Position numbers and translations under genes: made by a program. A DNA stretch of 64,000 nucleotides, taken from Streptomyces sp. NBC_01669. Lineage in GTDB: Bacteria > Actinomycetota > Actinomycetes > Streptomycetales > Streptomycetaceae. Below are positions 9,483 to 17,681 of this stretch, in pieces. How positions within the stretch are numbered: the first letter of the stretch is position 1; the number at the start of each line of letters is the position of its first letter. The stretch covers positions 5,084,001-5,148,000 of the forward strand of contig NZ_JAPEQG010000001.1 of assembly GCF_026339735.1 (NCBI RefSeq). Reading direction: 5' to 3'. The notes under the pieces are model-generated. The model saw nothing but the letters and a program-made list of their open reading frames with translations. It searched no databases and had not been told where the DNA came from.

Positions 9483-9909
9483 ATGAGCGGTGAGGACGTC
9501 CGCAGTCTGATCACCGCGGTCTTCGCGGACCGTACCGGCCGGGCAGGTCGATCCGAACGACTGCGTCCACTGGTACGGCGCTCCGCGCGAAGGCGCCCTG
9601 TTCGCGATCGGTCACTGGCGCGGGCGGCTTCGGAAATCCGGGGCGCTCAGCAGTGAGCCGGCGCGTGAGGTGGACCGGTGCGCGGCTGCCTGCCTCGGCG
9701 TCGATGGTGAGTGGACGGAAGACATGCGCGTACGACTCGACGCATGTGCCGCGGAGTTGGAGCGGGGTACGTCTGCGGAGGCGTTCCAGGGCGACCCGAT
9801 GGGGTACTTCGGCCGCCGGGATCTGCTCCGGGTCGTCCGGCACATCGAGACCGCCGTCGCCACTCAGCGACAGGTCGCCGGATCGATCCTCATCCGGCCC
9901 ATTCGCTGA
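9483..9909 (+). pseudogene. Frameshifted hypothetical protein
   Basis: Two overlapping frames read as one protein if one base is removed near 9540. ATG 9483 gives MSGEDVRSLITAVFADRTG; the neighbouring frame then continues as DPNDCVHWYGAPREGALFAI through to a stop at 9909. Both parts have GC-rich third positions and Trp/Cys-containing soluble-protein composition, so both look coding. The family is not recognised. It may be a true pseudogene or a sequencing error. The second frame alone could start at GTG 9670 (79 aa). It overlaps the 3' end of the convergent phosphotransferase gene. Confidence 0.45.
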
Positions 9910-10570
9910 TCAGGTCCGCGGCTTCGTCGATGAACTCCCGTTCGTCCTGCGTCAGGTTCGAGTCCGCCGCGCGGCGGCAGACCGCCTGGGCCAGCTGGGT
10001 GTCCGGGATGCCGCCCTGGTCGGCGAGGCGGGGGAGCAGAGCGGTGAGCAGGGCGCGGGCGCCCGTTGCCAGCGGGGAGGTGCGGTCGACCGCCACCTGG
10101 GCCAGGATCAGCGACGACATGGCCCGGTCGAGGGCGGGCGGCCCCTCTGCGGCGGTCCGCCAGTCGATCACCACCGGGCCGTCGGACGTCAGCATCACGT
10201 TGTCCGGGTGCAGGTCCAGGTGGAGGATCCGGTCCGCGGGCTCCGGGGAGAGCCTGGCCGGGATCGTGTGCAAGTCGGTGAGGAGACCGGCGAGGATCGC
10301 GGCTCCCTCGTCCCCGGTGAGTGCGCCGGAGAGCAGGGACTCGAGCATGGTCGGGCCGGTCAGGCGTTGCAGTACGAGGTCGGAGGGGGTGGCGGCGGCC
10401 GGGCTCGGGCCGAGGCGGGGGACCGGGTAGCCGAAGGCCGAGAGGTAGGACATCACGGCCAACTCCGGTCTGGCGTCACTGCTGTCGCGGTAGCGGCGCA
10501 GGACCCACGCCTCGTCCATCGCGTACACATCGGCAGATCGTCCCGTGCCCAGCAGGTGGCCTATTCGCAT
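9890..10570 (-). CDS. Aminoglycoside phosphotransferase-family small-molecule kinase
   Basis: 226-aa protein of the APH/choline kinase fold. It shows a glycine-rich start (GTGRSADVY), the catalytic loop HLDLHPDNVML (Brenner-type HxDxxxxN) and the metal-binding VIDW. It is shorter than typical APH enzymes (~260-300 aa). The substrate cannot be told from sequence, and resistance should not be assumed. Start ATG near 10570; its 3' end overlaps the broken ORF on the other strand. Confidence 0.8.
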   Translation of the reverse strand: MRIGHLLGTGRSADVYAMDEAWVLRRYRDSSDARPELAVMSYLSAFGYPVPRLGPSPAAATPSDLVLQRLTGPTMLESLLSGALTGDEGAAILAGLLTDLHTIPARLSPEPADRILHLDLHPDNVMLTSDGPVVIDWRTAAEGPPALDRAMSSLILAQVAVDRTSPLATGARALLTALLPRLADQGGIPDTQLAQAVCRRAADSNLTQDEREFIDEAADLISEWAG

Positions 10571-10607
10571 GAGGGGAACCTACTGCTGTGGCCGGATGCC
10601 GGGGAGA

Positions 10608-11675
10608 TCACCAGCGCATATGGACGTCCTCCGCCCAGCCGAGGAGCTGCTCGACGACGATGTCCTGGCCCCGGTCGTCCCTGATCCCACCGTTGTAGTG
10701 GCCGAAGCACTGATCGGTGCGGTTGGCGAGCAGGCCGACGTCGGTGCGGGTGGAGCGGTTGTGGAACGGGGTGAAGGTCAGGTCGACCTGGGAGCTCCCG
10801 GGGGTACGGATCGTCCAGGGGGCCAGGTGGTCCGTGGGGGTCCAGCGCCATTCCAGCTCCTCGCCGATCTTGCTGAGCCGGCCGTCCACGCAGAGCGCGT
10901 TCTCGGTGGAGCCGGTGCCCTGCGTCCAGCGTCCGCCGAACTGGAGGCCGACGGTCCGGCCGTCCGTACGGCCCGAGGCGGCGCCCCAGTTCCAGTCGAC
11001 CGAGCGCGGCCAGCGGCCCCGGCCGTGGTCGAGGGTGGCCCAGGCGTCGCCGTCGGCGCCGAACTCCAGGACCCGCGTGCCGATCCGGACCGTGCCGGAG
11101 GCGGGGCGTGCGGTGTGCTTGGACGTGTACTGGAAGCGGCGCTCGCTCCAGGGCACGACGACAGAGAGCGTTTCGTGGCCGGTGGGCAGGGCGGCGAAGA
11201 GGTCGACCTCGACGGGTTCCTTCTGCGGCGTCAGGCAGCGCGCCCGGAGGCGGGTACCGCCGGGTTCCTCACGGATCTCGATCCTGACCGCGGCGCCAGT
11301 GGGGCGTTCCGGGCCGACCACGGTGTCCGTGGGCCCTCCGCCGGTGGGTGCGGGAGCTCCGGAGACCGTTTGCGGGAGGTGGATGCCGCGGCCTCCGGGG
11401 ACGATCGCGGTGCGTTCGGTCTCTCGGCCGCCCGCCCCGTACTCGAGCACGTACACCGTGTTCAGCGCCAGGAAGTCGAGATCGCTCACGGTCAGCGCGA
11501 CGAGATGGCTGGGCGTGGTCACGCACCAGTACTCCCACCGCTTGGTCCGGCCCCAGCCGCGCAGATTCGCCCGGTGCAGGGGGCGCCTGGACCATCCGAC
11601 GGCCGCCGGGTTCAGCCTCCCGTCGGGGCGGCAGAGGTCGACGGGCTCGGTGATCTCGCGCTCGGTCGTGGCCAT
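10608..11675 (-). CDS. DUF2804 domain protein
   Basis: 355-aa soluble protein matching the DUF2804 family as I know it: N-terminal EREITEPVDLCRPDGRLNP, then WGRTKRWEYW, and C-terminal HNRSTRTDVGLLANRTDQCFG. The family has no assigned reaction that I know of and is rich in beta strands. It lies 37 bases upstream of the phosphotransferase gene on the same strand and may be cotranscribed with it. Confidence 0.82.
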   Translation of the reverse strand: MATTEREITEPVDLCRPDGRLNPAAVGWSRRPLHRANLRGWGRTKRWEYWCVTTPSHLVALTVSDLDFLALNTVYVLEYGAGGRETERTAIVPGGRGIHLPQTVSGAPAPTGGGPTDTVVGPERPTGAAVRIEIREEPGGTRLRARCLTPQKEPVEVDLFAALPTGHETLSVVVPWSERRFQYTSKHTARPASGTVRIGTRVLEFGADGDAWATLDHGRGRWPRSVDWNWGAASGRTDGRTVGLQFGGRWTQGTGSTENALCVDGRLSKIGEELEWRWTPTDHLAPWTIRTPGSSQVDLTFTPFHNRSTRTDVGLLANRTDQCFGHYNGGIRDDRGQDIVVEQLLGWAEDVHMRW

Positions 11676-11831
11676 GCGCGGAGCCTATCGCCGCCGGTCG
11701 CAGGGGCCCATGACGCGAAGTGAAGGGGTGGACGGGATCTCCTGAAGGTGACATGTGCGCGGCCACGGTTTCGGCAATTGCCCCACAGCCAAGGAGAGTT
11801 CCGTGGAGAGATCCGTCGGGCGAGCGAGAAG

Positions 11832-11996
11832 ACGCGGACGTTCACCGATCCGCGGGGCGGTGACGCGTACTGCATGAGCGGCTCCGGCCGCTGCTCCATC
11901 GGCTTCCCCGTCAGGCGCGGCAGCAGCCAGTCCGGGGTCGTCGGCGCCGGCCACTGCGGAACCCCCGGGGTCGGCACCAGCGGCTACGACCGGAGC
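11832..11996 (+). pseudogene. Fragment of streptogrisin-type serine protease
   Basis: One frame reads DPRGGDAYCM, GRCSIGFPV, VGAGHCG and TSGYD, matching the N-terminal part of mature streptogrisin-like S1 proteases around the catalytic-His motif (usually TAGHCG). There is no signal peptide, no pro-region, and no Asp or GDSGG segment after it; downstream sequence becomes Pro/Arg-rich. It is a relic of a secreted protease gene in a 520-base stretch (11676-12199) that otherwise holds only GC-rich inverted and direct repeats (e.g. GGTCCGGGCC twice near 12072 and 12099). Confidence 0.5.
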
Positions 11997-12199
11997 ATCA
12001 GTCGCCCACCACCGCTGCGCGGGCATGCCCCCAGGCGCCCGGGCGCCGCACCAGGGCGCGGGGCGCGCCCAGGTCCGGGCCGGAACGGAAACGTTCCTGG
12101 TCCGGGCCGCTTTCCCCGTTCGGCCGGCGACCTGTGCGGACGGCTCGCGGAGTAGCCTGAAGAAGTCTCGGCCTGCGCGCGCGAAGGGGGCCGTCTCTC

Positions 12200-12478
12200 A
12201 TGGACACCTTGATCACCGTGGCAGTCGTCCTGGCGATGATCGCGCTGACGGCGTACGTCATCCATCTGCTCAATGCCCGGCACCGGCATCAGCATCTGCG
12301 GGCCGTGCATTACGACCACGGGCTGGCCGGGTTCGGCGGGTTCGGAGGGCCGGGTGCGGGTACAGGGCGCGTCGTTCCGCCCGTGGAGACAGTGCAGCCC
12401 ACGCAGCCGACGCGGCCCACGCAACCCTTGCGGAAGGACGAGCCCGGGACGGAGGAGGCTGAGCACCCCGACGGGTGA
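12200..12478 (+). CDS. Small single-pass membrane protein
   Basis: 92 aa. The N-terminus is one hydrophobic helix (TLITVAVVLAMIALTAYVI), then a His-rich juxtamembrane stretch (NARHRHQHLRAVHYDHG), a Gly-rich segment and a Pro/Thr/Glu tail. Function unknown. ATG start preceded by AAGGGGG. It ends 6 bases before the 3' end of the convergent polymerase gene. Confidence 0.65.
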   Translation: MDTLITVAVVLAMIALTAYVIHLLNARHRHQHLRAVHYDHGLAGFGGFGGPGAGTGRVVPPVETVQPTQPTRPTQPLRKDEPGTEEAEHPDG

Positions 12479-12484
12479 GTTCTG

Positions 12485-14179
12485 CTACTTGGCGTCGGAG
12501 TAGCGTTCCACGATCGCCGTCGTAAAAGGGAAGCGCACCGGCGTCCTGCCGAAGGCGGTCCGCCCCGCCAGGTCACCGGCGGCCCGGATCGCCTTCACGA
12601 CTGCCTCGGCCTCCTCCTCGGGGCAGTGCACCATCACCTCGTCGTGCTGGAAGAAGACCAGTTCGGCCCGGAGACCGGCGGCGGCCAGGGACCGGCGCAG
12701 TGCGGCCAGGAACAGCAGCGCCCAGTCGGCGGCGCTGCCCTGCACCACGAAGTTCCGGGTGAAGCGGCCGCGCGCCCGGGCATTCGACGAGGCGTAGCCC
12801 GGCGTGAACTCGCCCTCCACGGAAGGCTGCTCGTCGCTCTCCTGCGGGATGCCGGCCTCGTCGTCGTCGCCGCTCCCGGCCGCCGGCGGACTGGTCCGGC
12901 CCAGCCAGGTCCGTACGAGACGGCCCTCCTCGCCCGCCTTCGCCGCGTCGTCGACATACGCCACGGCGAGCGGGAAGCGTCGTCGCAGCGCCGCGAGGTT
13001 CTTCAGGCCGTCGCCCGAGGTCTGGCCGTAGATCGCTCCCAGCAGCGCCAGCTTGGCGTGGTCGCGGTCCCCGTGGAAGGCGCGGTCCGAAAGCGCCGTG
13101 TAGAGGTCGCCGTCATGGCCCGCGACCTCCATCAGGCCGGGGTCGCGGGAGATCGCGGCCAGAACCCTCGGCTCCATCTGGTCGGCGTCGGCAACGACCA
13201 GCCGCCAGCCCTCGTCGGCGACGACCGCCTGCCGTATCACCTTGGGAATCTGCAGCGCCCCGCCGCCGTTGGTGGTCCAGCGGCCGCTGACGGTGCCGCC
13301 CGGCTGGTACTCGGGGCGGAACCTGCCGTCCCGCACCCAGTCCTGGAGCCAGCTCCAGCCGTGCGCCGTCCAGATCCGGTACAGCTTCTTGTACTCGATC
13401 AGCGGCTCCACCGCCGGATGGTCCAGTTCCTGCAGCTCCCAGCGGCGGGTCGACTTCACCTTGATCCCGGCCTGCGCGAACGCCCTGACCACATCGGCGG
13501 GAAGGTCCGGGCGGACCCGACGGCCGAACGCCGTGGACACCTCTTCGGCCAGCTCGGCCAGTCGGCGGGGTTCGCCGCCGCCGGCGTACCGCTCGCCCAG
13601 CAGCTCGTGCAGGAGATCCCGGTGCGCGTCGGCCCGCCAGGGCAGGCCGGCCCGGTTCATCTCGGCGGCGACCAGCATGCCGGCCGACTCGGAGGCCGTC
13701 AGCAGACGCATGCGGCCGGGGTGGGCGGTGGCGTCGTGGCGGCGGAGCTGCTCCGCGTACACCTGGAGGAGTGCCTCGAAGGGGATGTCCGTGCCGGACT
13801 GCGGCTCGAAGAGCGAGGACTGCGAGCCGGGCTCCGCGGCGCGGGAGGGGGGATCGGGGGGTACGGGGGCGTTGCGGAGGCGGGCGTGGGCGGCCGCGGC
13901 GGAGCGGGGTTCGCCGAGCCGGCCCTCGTGTGCGAGGAGGAGGGACTCGGCGGCCTCGATGTCGTAGCAGCGGTCGATCCGTACGCCCGCGTCGAGCAGG
14001 CGGGGATAGATCTCGGCGGTCGACCGCCAGACCCAGCGGATGACGTCCGGGCGGGAACGGACTGCCTCCACGAGGTCGGGTTCGGTCAGGACCGGGGCGG
14101 CGGGGAGGCCGCCGGCAGTCAGAGGGGTGAGGCGGGCGCCGCCGGTCTCTGTGGCGGCCAGAGCCCAGCGTTCGGTCAT
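12485..14179 (-). CDS. Family A DNA polymerase-like protein (bifunctional 3'-5' exonuclease/DNA polymerase annotation)
   Basis: 564 aa, about half the length of Pol I and without a 5'-nuclease domain. Polymerase motifs are clear: motif A DADQMEPRVLA, the O-helix-like region AKLALLGAIYGQT, QGSAADW, and motif C FFQHDEVMV. The N-terminal ~180 residues correspond to the exonuclease fold but do not show an obvious DxE metal motif (WALAATETGG at the usual place), so proofreading may be lost. ATG 14179 (MTERWALAA) is the likely start, although the frame is open to a TTG at 14275. A second polymerase beside PolA is common in Streptomyces; its role is unknown. Confidence 0.85.
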   Translation of the reverse strand: MTERWALAATETGGARLTPLTAGGLPAAPVLTEPDLVEAVRSRPDVIRWVWRSTAEIYPRLLDAGVRIDRCYDIEAAESLLLAHEGRLGEPRSAAAAHARLRNAPVPPDPPSRAAEPGSQSSLFEPQSGTDIPFEALLQVYAEQLRRHDATAHPGRMRLLTASESAGMLVAAEMNRAGLPWRADAHRDLLHELLGERYAGGGEPRRLAELAEEVSTAFGRRVRPDLPADVVRAFAQAGIKVKSTRRWELQELDHPAVEPLIEYKKLYRIWTAHGWSWLQDWVRDGRFRPEYQPGGTVSGRWTTNGGGALQIPKVIRQAVVADEGWRLVVADADQMEPRVLAAISRDPGLMEVAGHDGDLYTALSDRAFHGDRDHAKLALLGAIYGQTSGDGLKNLAALRRRFPLAVAYVDDAAKAGEEGRLVRTWLGRTSPPAAGSGDDDEAGIPQESDEQPSVEGEFTPGYASSNARARGRFTRNFVVQGSAADWALLFLAALRRSLAAAGLRAELVFFQHDEVMVHCPEEEAEAVVKAIRAAGDLAGRTAFGRTPVRFPFTTAIVERYSDAK

Positions 14180-14458
14180 GTGCGTGAGTCTGGCAGGTGG
14201 GACTGACAGTGGGGCGGGGCCGGCTGGAGGGCGGGTTCCGATGGCCGGGTTCGTTCGCGGCGCCGCCGGGGTCAACCCGGTCGACTGCAGGATCCGGTAC
14301 GGCTGGATGGGGCAGGTCTTCCGGGCCCACGAGGTGAGCGAGGCGGGTCACGTACGGGGGGAATCTCGTGCTTCTGCCCTGAGCTGCCCGCGAACTCGCC
14401 CGGATACAGAGGCGGTTCGCGGGCCGGGGCGCTTCGGCAACGCTGTTGATCAGGAGCC

Positions 14459-14818
14459 ATGACAGCCATGACAGGGATGCCGATCGCGATTGCGGGCCCG
14501 TCTCCGTCCACAACAGGCGGTGCACCAGCAGGCGGGGCACCAACCGCTGTGTACGGACACCGCAACCCGGTCGGACCGGTGCTCACCGTGATCGTGCCGA
14601 TCGTCGTGGTCATCGCGATGGTCGTGATGTTCAGCAGCCACAGCCCGCGCCGACCCGCGCTCCGGTTCACCGGCGCCGTACGGCCCGCGGGAGCATCGCC
14701 GCCGCCACCGCCACCACCGCGCACACCCCGGCCGCGGCCCCCACCACCGGCCACTCCACCGACACCGTCACCGGTGCGGGCAGTGAGGCGAGTGCGGCGC
14801 CGAGTCCTGCCAGGTTGA
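14459..14818 (+). CDS. Possible small membrane protein
   Basis: 119-aa frame with a strong hydrophobic helix (GPVLTVIVPIVVVIAMVVMF) and GC-rich third positions through about 14666, which supports real coding. The tail is Pro/Arg-rich and runs 150 bases into the 3' end of the convergent FtsX-type gene, where the frame may be only a shadow. AGGAG lies 11 bases before the second in-frame ATG, the better start. Not recognised; could be spurious. Confidence 0.38.
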   Translation: MTAMTGMPIAIAGPSPSTTGGAPAGGAPTAVYGHRNPVGPVLTVIVPIVVVIAMVVMFSSHSPRRPALRFTGAVRPAGASPPPPPPPRTPRPRPPPPATPPTPSPVRAVRRVRRRVLPG

Positions 14819-16799
14819 CCGCGGTCACGGCCATGCCGAGCGCCGCTCCCAGCGCTACCGCGAGCAGCGTCTCCCCGGCGACGGTCCCGAGGACCCGCGT
14901 CCGGGTCGCCCCGGCCAGCCGCAGTGCGCCCAGCTCCGCGGACCGTACCGATCCCGCCATCAGCAGCGTGTTGGCGAGCGCGATCGCCGTGTAGACGAGG
15001 GCGATGCCCAGCACCACCAGCAGGCCGAGCCGCGTCTGCGGGCTCGAGCGCGGATGCGTGGCGGCCAGCCACTGCTGCGTCGACCGCACTGTGCCACCGG
15101 TGCCGTGCAGTGCGGCGGCGACCGCCGTCCTGTCCGCGCCGGGGGTGAGGCGTACGTCGATGCGGTCCACCGGAGCCGTCGGTGCGTTCGCCGCCGTGAC
15201 GTACGCGCCGTTGTTGCCCGTACCGATGGCCAGCACCGCCGCGATCCGCAGCGACACCGGGCGGCCGTCGCCGAGCCATACCCGTACCGTCGCGCCCACC
15301 GTGTGCTGTTCCCATTCCTCGTTCACGACGATCGAACGGTCGTCGAGGTCACGGACATCGCCCGCCACCACCGGCAGCCGCTCGACGGCCGCGAGCGTCT
15401 TCGCGTCGTCGACGGCCCGCGCCTCCGTCTCGATGAGCGCGGTGCCCTCCTCCCGCACGAAGACCGCGGTCGACGCGGACGCGGACAGCATCGCCCCGGG
15501 GATCCGCCGTACCTCGAGGTCCGCGCCCGTCACGACCAGATCGGCCCGGGTGTGCTCGCGCGCCTCGGCGCCCTTCGCCCGCGCCACCGTCATCGCGGAA
15601 CCCGGCACCGAGCCGGCCAGCGCCACTGCGATCAGTACGGGAGCGGCCACGGCGGCCGTACGGCGCAGGGACGCCGCCGCATTGGCCCGTACGAGCATTC
15701 CGGTCGCCCCAGGAAGTCGGAGCAGCCGGGTCAACGGGCGTACGAGCAGCGGCGCGAGCAGGGCGACACCGGTGATCAGCACCATCGGCTGTGTCATGTA
15801 CGTCTTCCGCTTCAGCAGCCCGGACGGGTCTGTGACCAGCGACTTCGTCATCAGGAACCCGGCCCCTGCGAGCAGCGCGAAGCCCAGCAGCCGACGCACG
15901 GGCGGCAGCACGCCCGCATCGATGTCGGCCTCGCGCAGCGCCTCGGCAGGACCGGTCCTGCCTGCCCGTCGCGACGCCGCCCAGACGCCGGTCAGTGCCA
16001 CGGTCAGGCCGGTCCAGAACGCCGTGTGGAGCGGCCAGGCCGTGGAGCGGATGGTGAACCAGGAGGGCGCCATCTCGCCGTCGACCAGCAGCCGGGCGAG
16101 GTGCGGTGCGCCCCAGTCGCCCAGTGCGCATCCTGCCGCCGAGGTGAGGGCGCCGACCACGGCCGCCTCCACCAGCAGCAGTCGCCGCAGCTGGCCGGGG
16201 GTGGCGCCCGCCGTGCGCAGCAGACCGAACTCCCGTCGGCGCAGTGCCACCGCGAAGGCGAACGTCGACGCGACGACGAAGACCGAGACGAACGCGGTGA
16301 CGGAGCCCGCCGTGCCGAGCAGGGCGTTCACGGCCGACAGGGCCTCGGTGTCCCGCGCGGTCACCGGGTCGGCGCGGCGGCGTTCGTCGCCGGTGAGGAC
16401 CTCCGCCCGGTCGCCCACGACGCGGCGGACCTCGGCGACGGGGGCGTCCACGCCCACGGCGTCCGGGCCGCCGCCGATGTCCTGTCCGTCGCGGGCCACC
16501 GGCCCGAGCGCCGCCAGGTCACGCAGCAGTTTGATATCCACAGGGTGTGGATGAGCGAGCCTCCTGGTGACATGAGCGGTGGACGGTCCGCGCCGGACCC
16601 GCACGGTCAGCGTGTCGATGCCCTTCACCACCACCGGCGACGCGGCGAATCGCTGCGGCTTCCGGTCCGGGGCGTCGAAAGTCGAGGCGAGTCCCAGCCC
16701 CATGGTCGCGATCAGCCCCACGCCGAGCGCAAGCGCGACGAAGGTGCCGATGAGAGTGGTCCAGCGGGTCCACAGCGCGGCCAGGGCGACGGTCAGCAC
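14667..16799 (-). CDS. ABC transporter permease, FtsX/MacB type
   Basis: 710-aa membrane protein with the two-module FtsX layout: an N-terminal membrane helix, an extracellular part, three helices including LRRREFGLLRTAGATPGQLRR, then a second extracellular domain and a final helix set with SAELGALRLAGATRTRVL. The first extracellular domain is short (~115 residues), so the protein is smaller than the usual ~850 aa. The gene overlaps the ATPase gene by 7 bases and is surely cotranscribed with it. Such pairs export or mechanically respond to envelope substrates; the substrate here is unknown. Confidence 0.85.
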   Translation of the reverse strand: MLTVALAALWTRWTTLIGTFVALALGVGLIATMGLGLASTFDAPDRKPQRFAASPVVVKGIDTLTVRVRRGPSTAHVTRRLAHPHPVDIKLLRDLAALGPVARDGQDIGGGPDAVGVDAPVAEVRRVVGDRAEVLTGDERRRADPVTARDTEALSAVNALLGTAGSVTAFVSVFVVASTFAFAVALRRREFGLLRTAGATPGQLRRLLLVEAAVVGALTSAAGCALGDWGAPHLARLLVDGEMAPSWFTIRSTAWPLHTAFWTGLTVALTGVWAASRRAGRTGPAEALREADIDAGVLPPVRRLLGFALLAGAGFLMTKSLVTDPSGLLKRKTYMTQPMVLITGVALLAPLLVRPLTRLLRLPGATGMLVRANAAASLRRTAAVAAPVLIAVALAGSVPGSAMTVARAKGAEAREHTRADLVVTGADLEVRRIPGAMLSASASTAVFVREEGTALIETEARAVDDAKTLAAVERLPVVAGDVRDLDDRSIVVNEEWEQHTVGATVRVWLGDGRPVSLRIAAVLAIGTGNNGAYVTAANAPTAPVDRIDVRLTPGADRTAVAAALHGTGGTVRSTQQWLAATHPRSSPQTRLGLLVVLGIALVYTAIALANTLLMAGSVRSAELGALRLAGATRTRVLGTVAGETLLAVALGAALGMAVTAVNLAGLGAALASLPAPVTVSVEWPVVGAAAGVCAVVAVAAAMLPRAVRRR

Positions 16800-17575
16800 G
16801 ATGCCACCCCCGCGCGATCCCTGATCGCAGTGTCCGTACGGGCCGCGCTCGGGCGCGCTGCGGTCGTCCAGGCCGCGATCCGTTCCACGGAGAGTCCGGT
16901 CAGGTCGTCCGCGATGTGTCCGTCGACCAGGAAGACCACCCGGTCCGCGTACGCCGCCGCCACCGGATCATGCGTGACCATCACGATCGTCTGTCCCTCC
17001 CGGTCCACCAGTTCCCGCAGCATCACCAGCACCTCCTGGCCCGTCGCGGTGTCCAGTGCGCCGGTCGGTTCGTCTCCGAAGAGCACCGCGGGCCGGGTGA
17101 TCAGGGCCCGAGCCAGTGCCACCCGTTGCTGCTGGCCGCCGGAGAGTTCGGTGGGCCGGTGGCCCGCCCGGTCGGCGAGTCCGACCCGCGCGAGTGAGGC
17201 GCGCACCTCGGTACGGGACGGCCGACGGCCCGCGAGCCGCAGCGGCAGCGCCACGTTCTGGGCGGCGGTCAGCGAGGGGACCAGGTTGAACGACTGGAAG
17301 ACGAAACCGATCCGGTCCCGGCGCAGCAGTGTCAGCCGGCGCTCGCTGAGCCCGGTCAGAGCCGTCCCGCCGACCTCGACCGTGCCGGACGTCGGTCGGT
17401 CGAGCCCGGCCGCGCAGTGCAGGAGCGTCGACTTGCCGGAGCCGGAGGGCCCCATGACGGCGGTGAAGGTGCCGGGGCGGACGGTGAGGTCGACGCCGCT
17501 GAGGGCGTCGAGGTTCCCGTACGAGCGTCGTACGGAGCGGAGCCGTACCGCGTCGGCGGCAGCAGTGGAGGTCAT
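16793..17575 (-). CDS. ABC transporter ATP-binding protein, MacB/LolD type
   Basis: 260-aa ATPase partner of the FtsX-type permease. Walker A GPSGSGKST, Q-loop FQSFNLVPSL, signature LSGGQQQRVALARAL, Walker B FGDEPTGALD and the switch His in VTHDP are all present. ATG 17575 (MTSTAAADAVRL) is preferred over an in-frame start 14 codons upstream. The intergenic region to the divergent DUF2786 gene (17576-17681) must hold promoters for both. Confidence 0.92.
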   Translation of the reverse strand: MTSTAAADAVRLRSVRRSYGNLDALSGVDLTVRPGTFTAVMGPSGSGKSTLLHCAAGLDRPTSGTVEVGGTALTGLSERRLTLLRRDRIGFVFQSFNLVPSLTAAQNVALPLRLAGRRPSRTEVRASLARVGLADRAGHRPTELSGGQQQRVALARALITRPAVLFGDEPTGALDTATGQEVLVMLRELVDREGQTIVMVTHDPVAAAYADRVVFLVDGHIADDLTGLSVERIAAWTTAARPSAARTDTAIRDRAGVASC

Positions 17576-17681
17576 GTCGTCGATCGAACCGCGCGCGGAA
17601 CCTCCGGACACGACCATCAGAACCCGTATCCGGGGTAGGGCCAGGCCTACCCCGCCGCGCTGCCCTGCCTACCCTGACCTC

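Noticed and set aside
8660..12500. Attachment-site duplication of the tRNA-Thr 3' end
   Set aside because: No second copy of the T-arm/acceptor sequence was found by eye in this interval.
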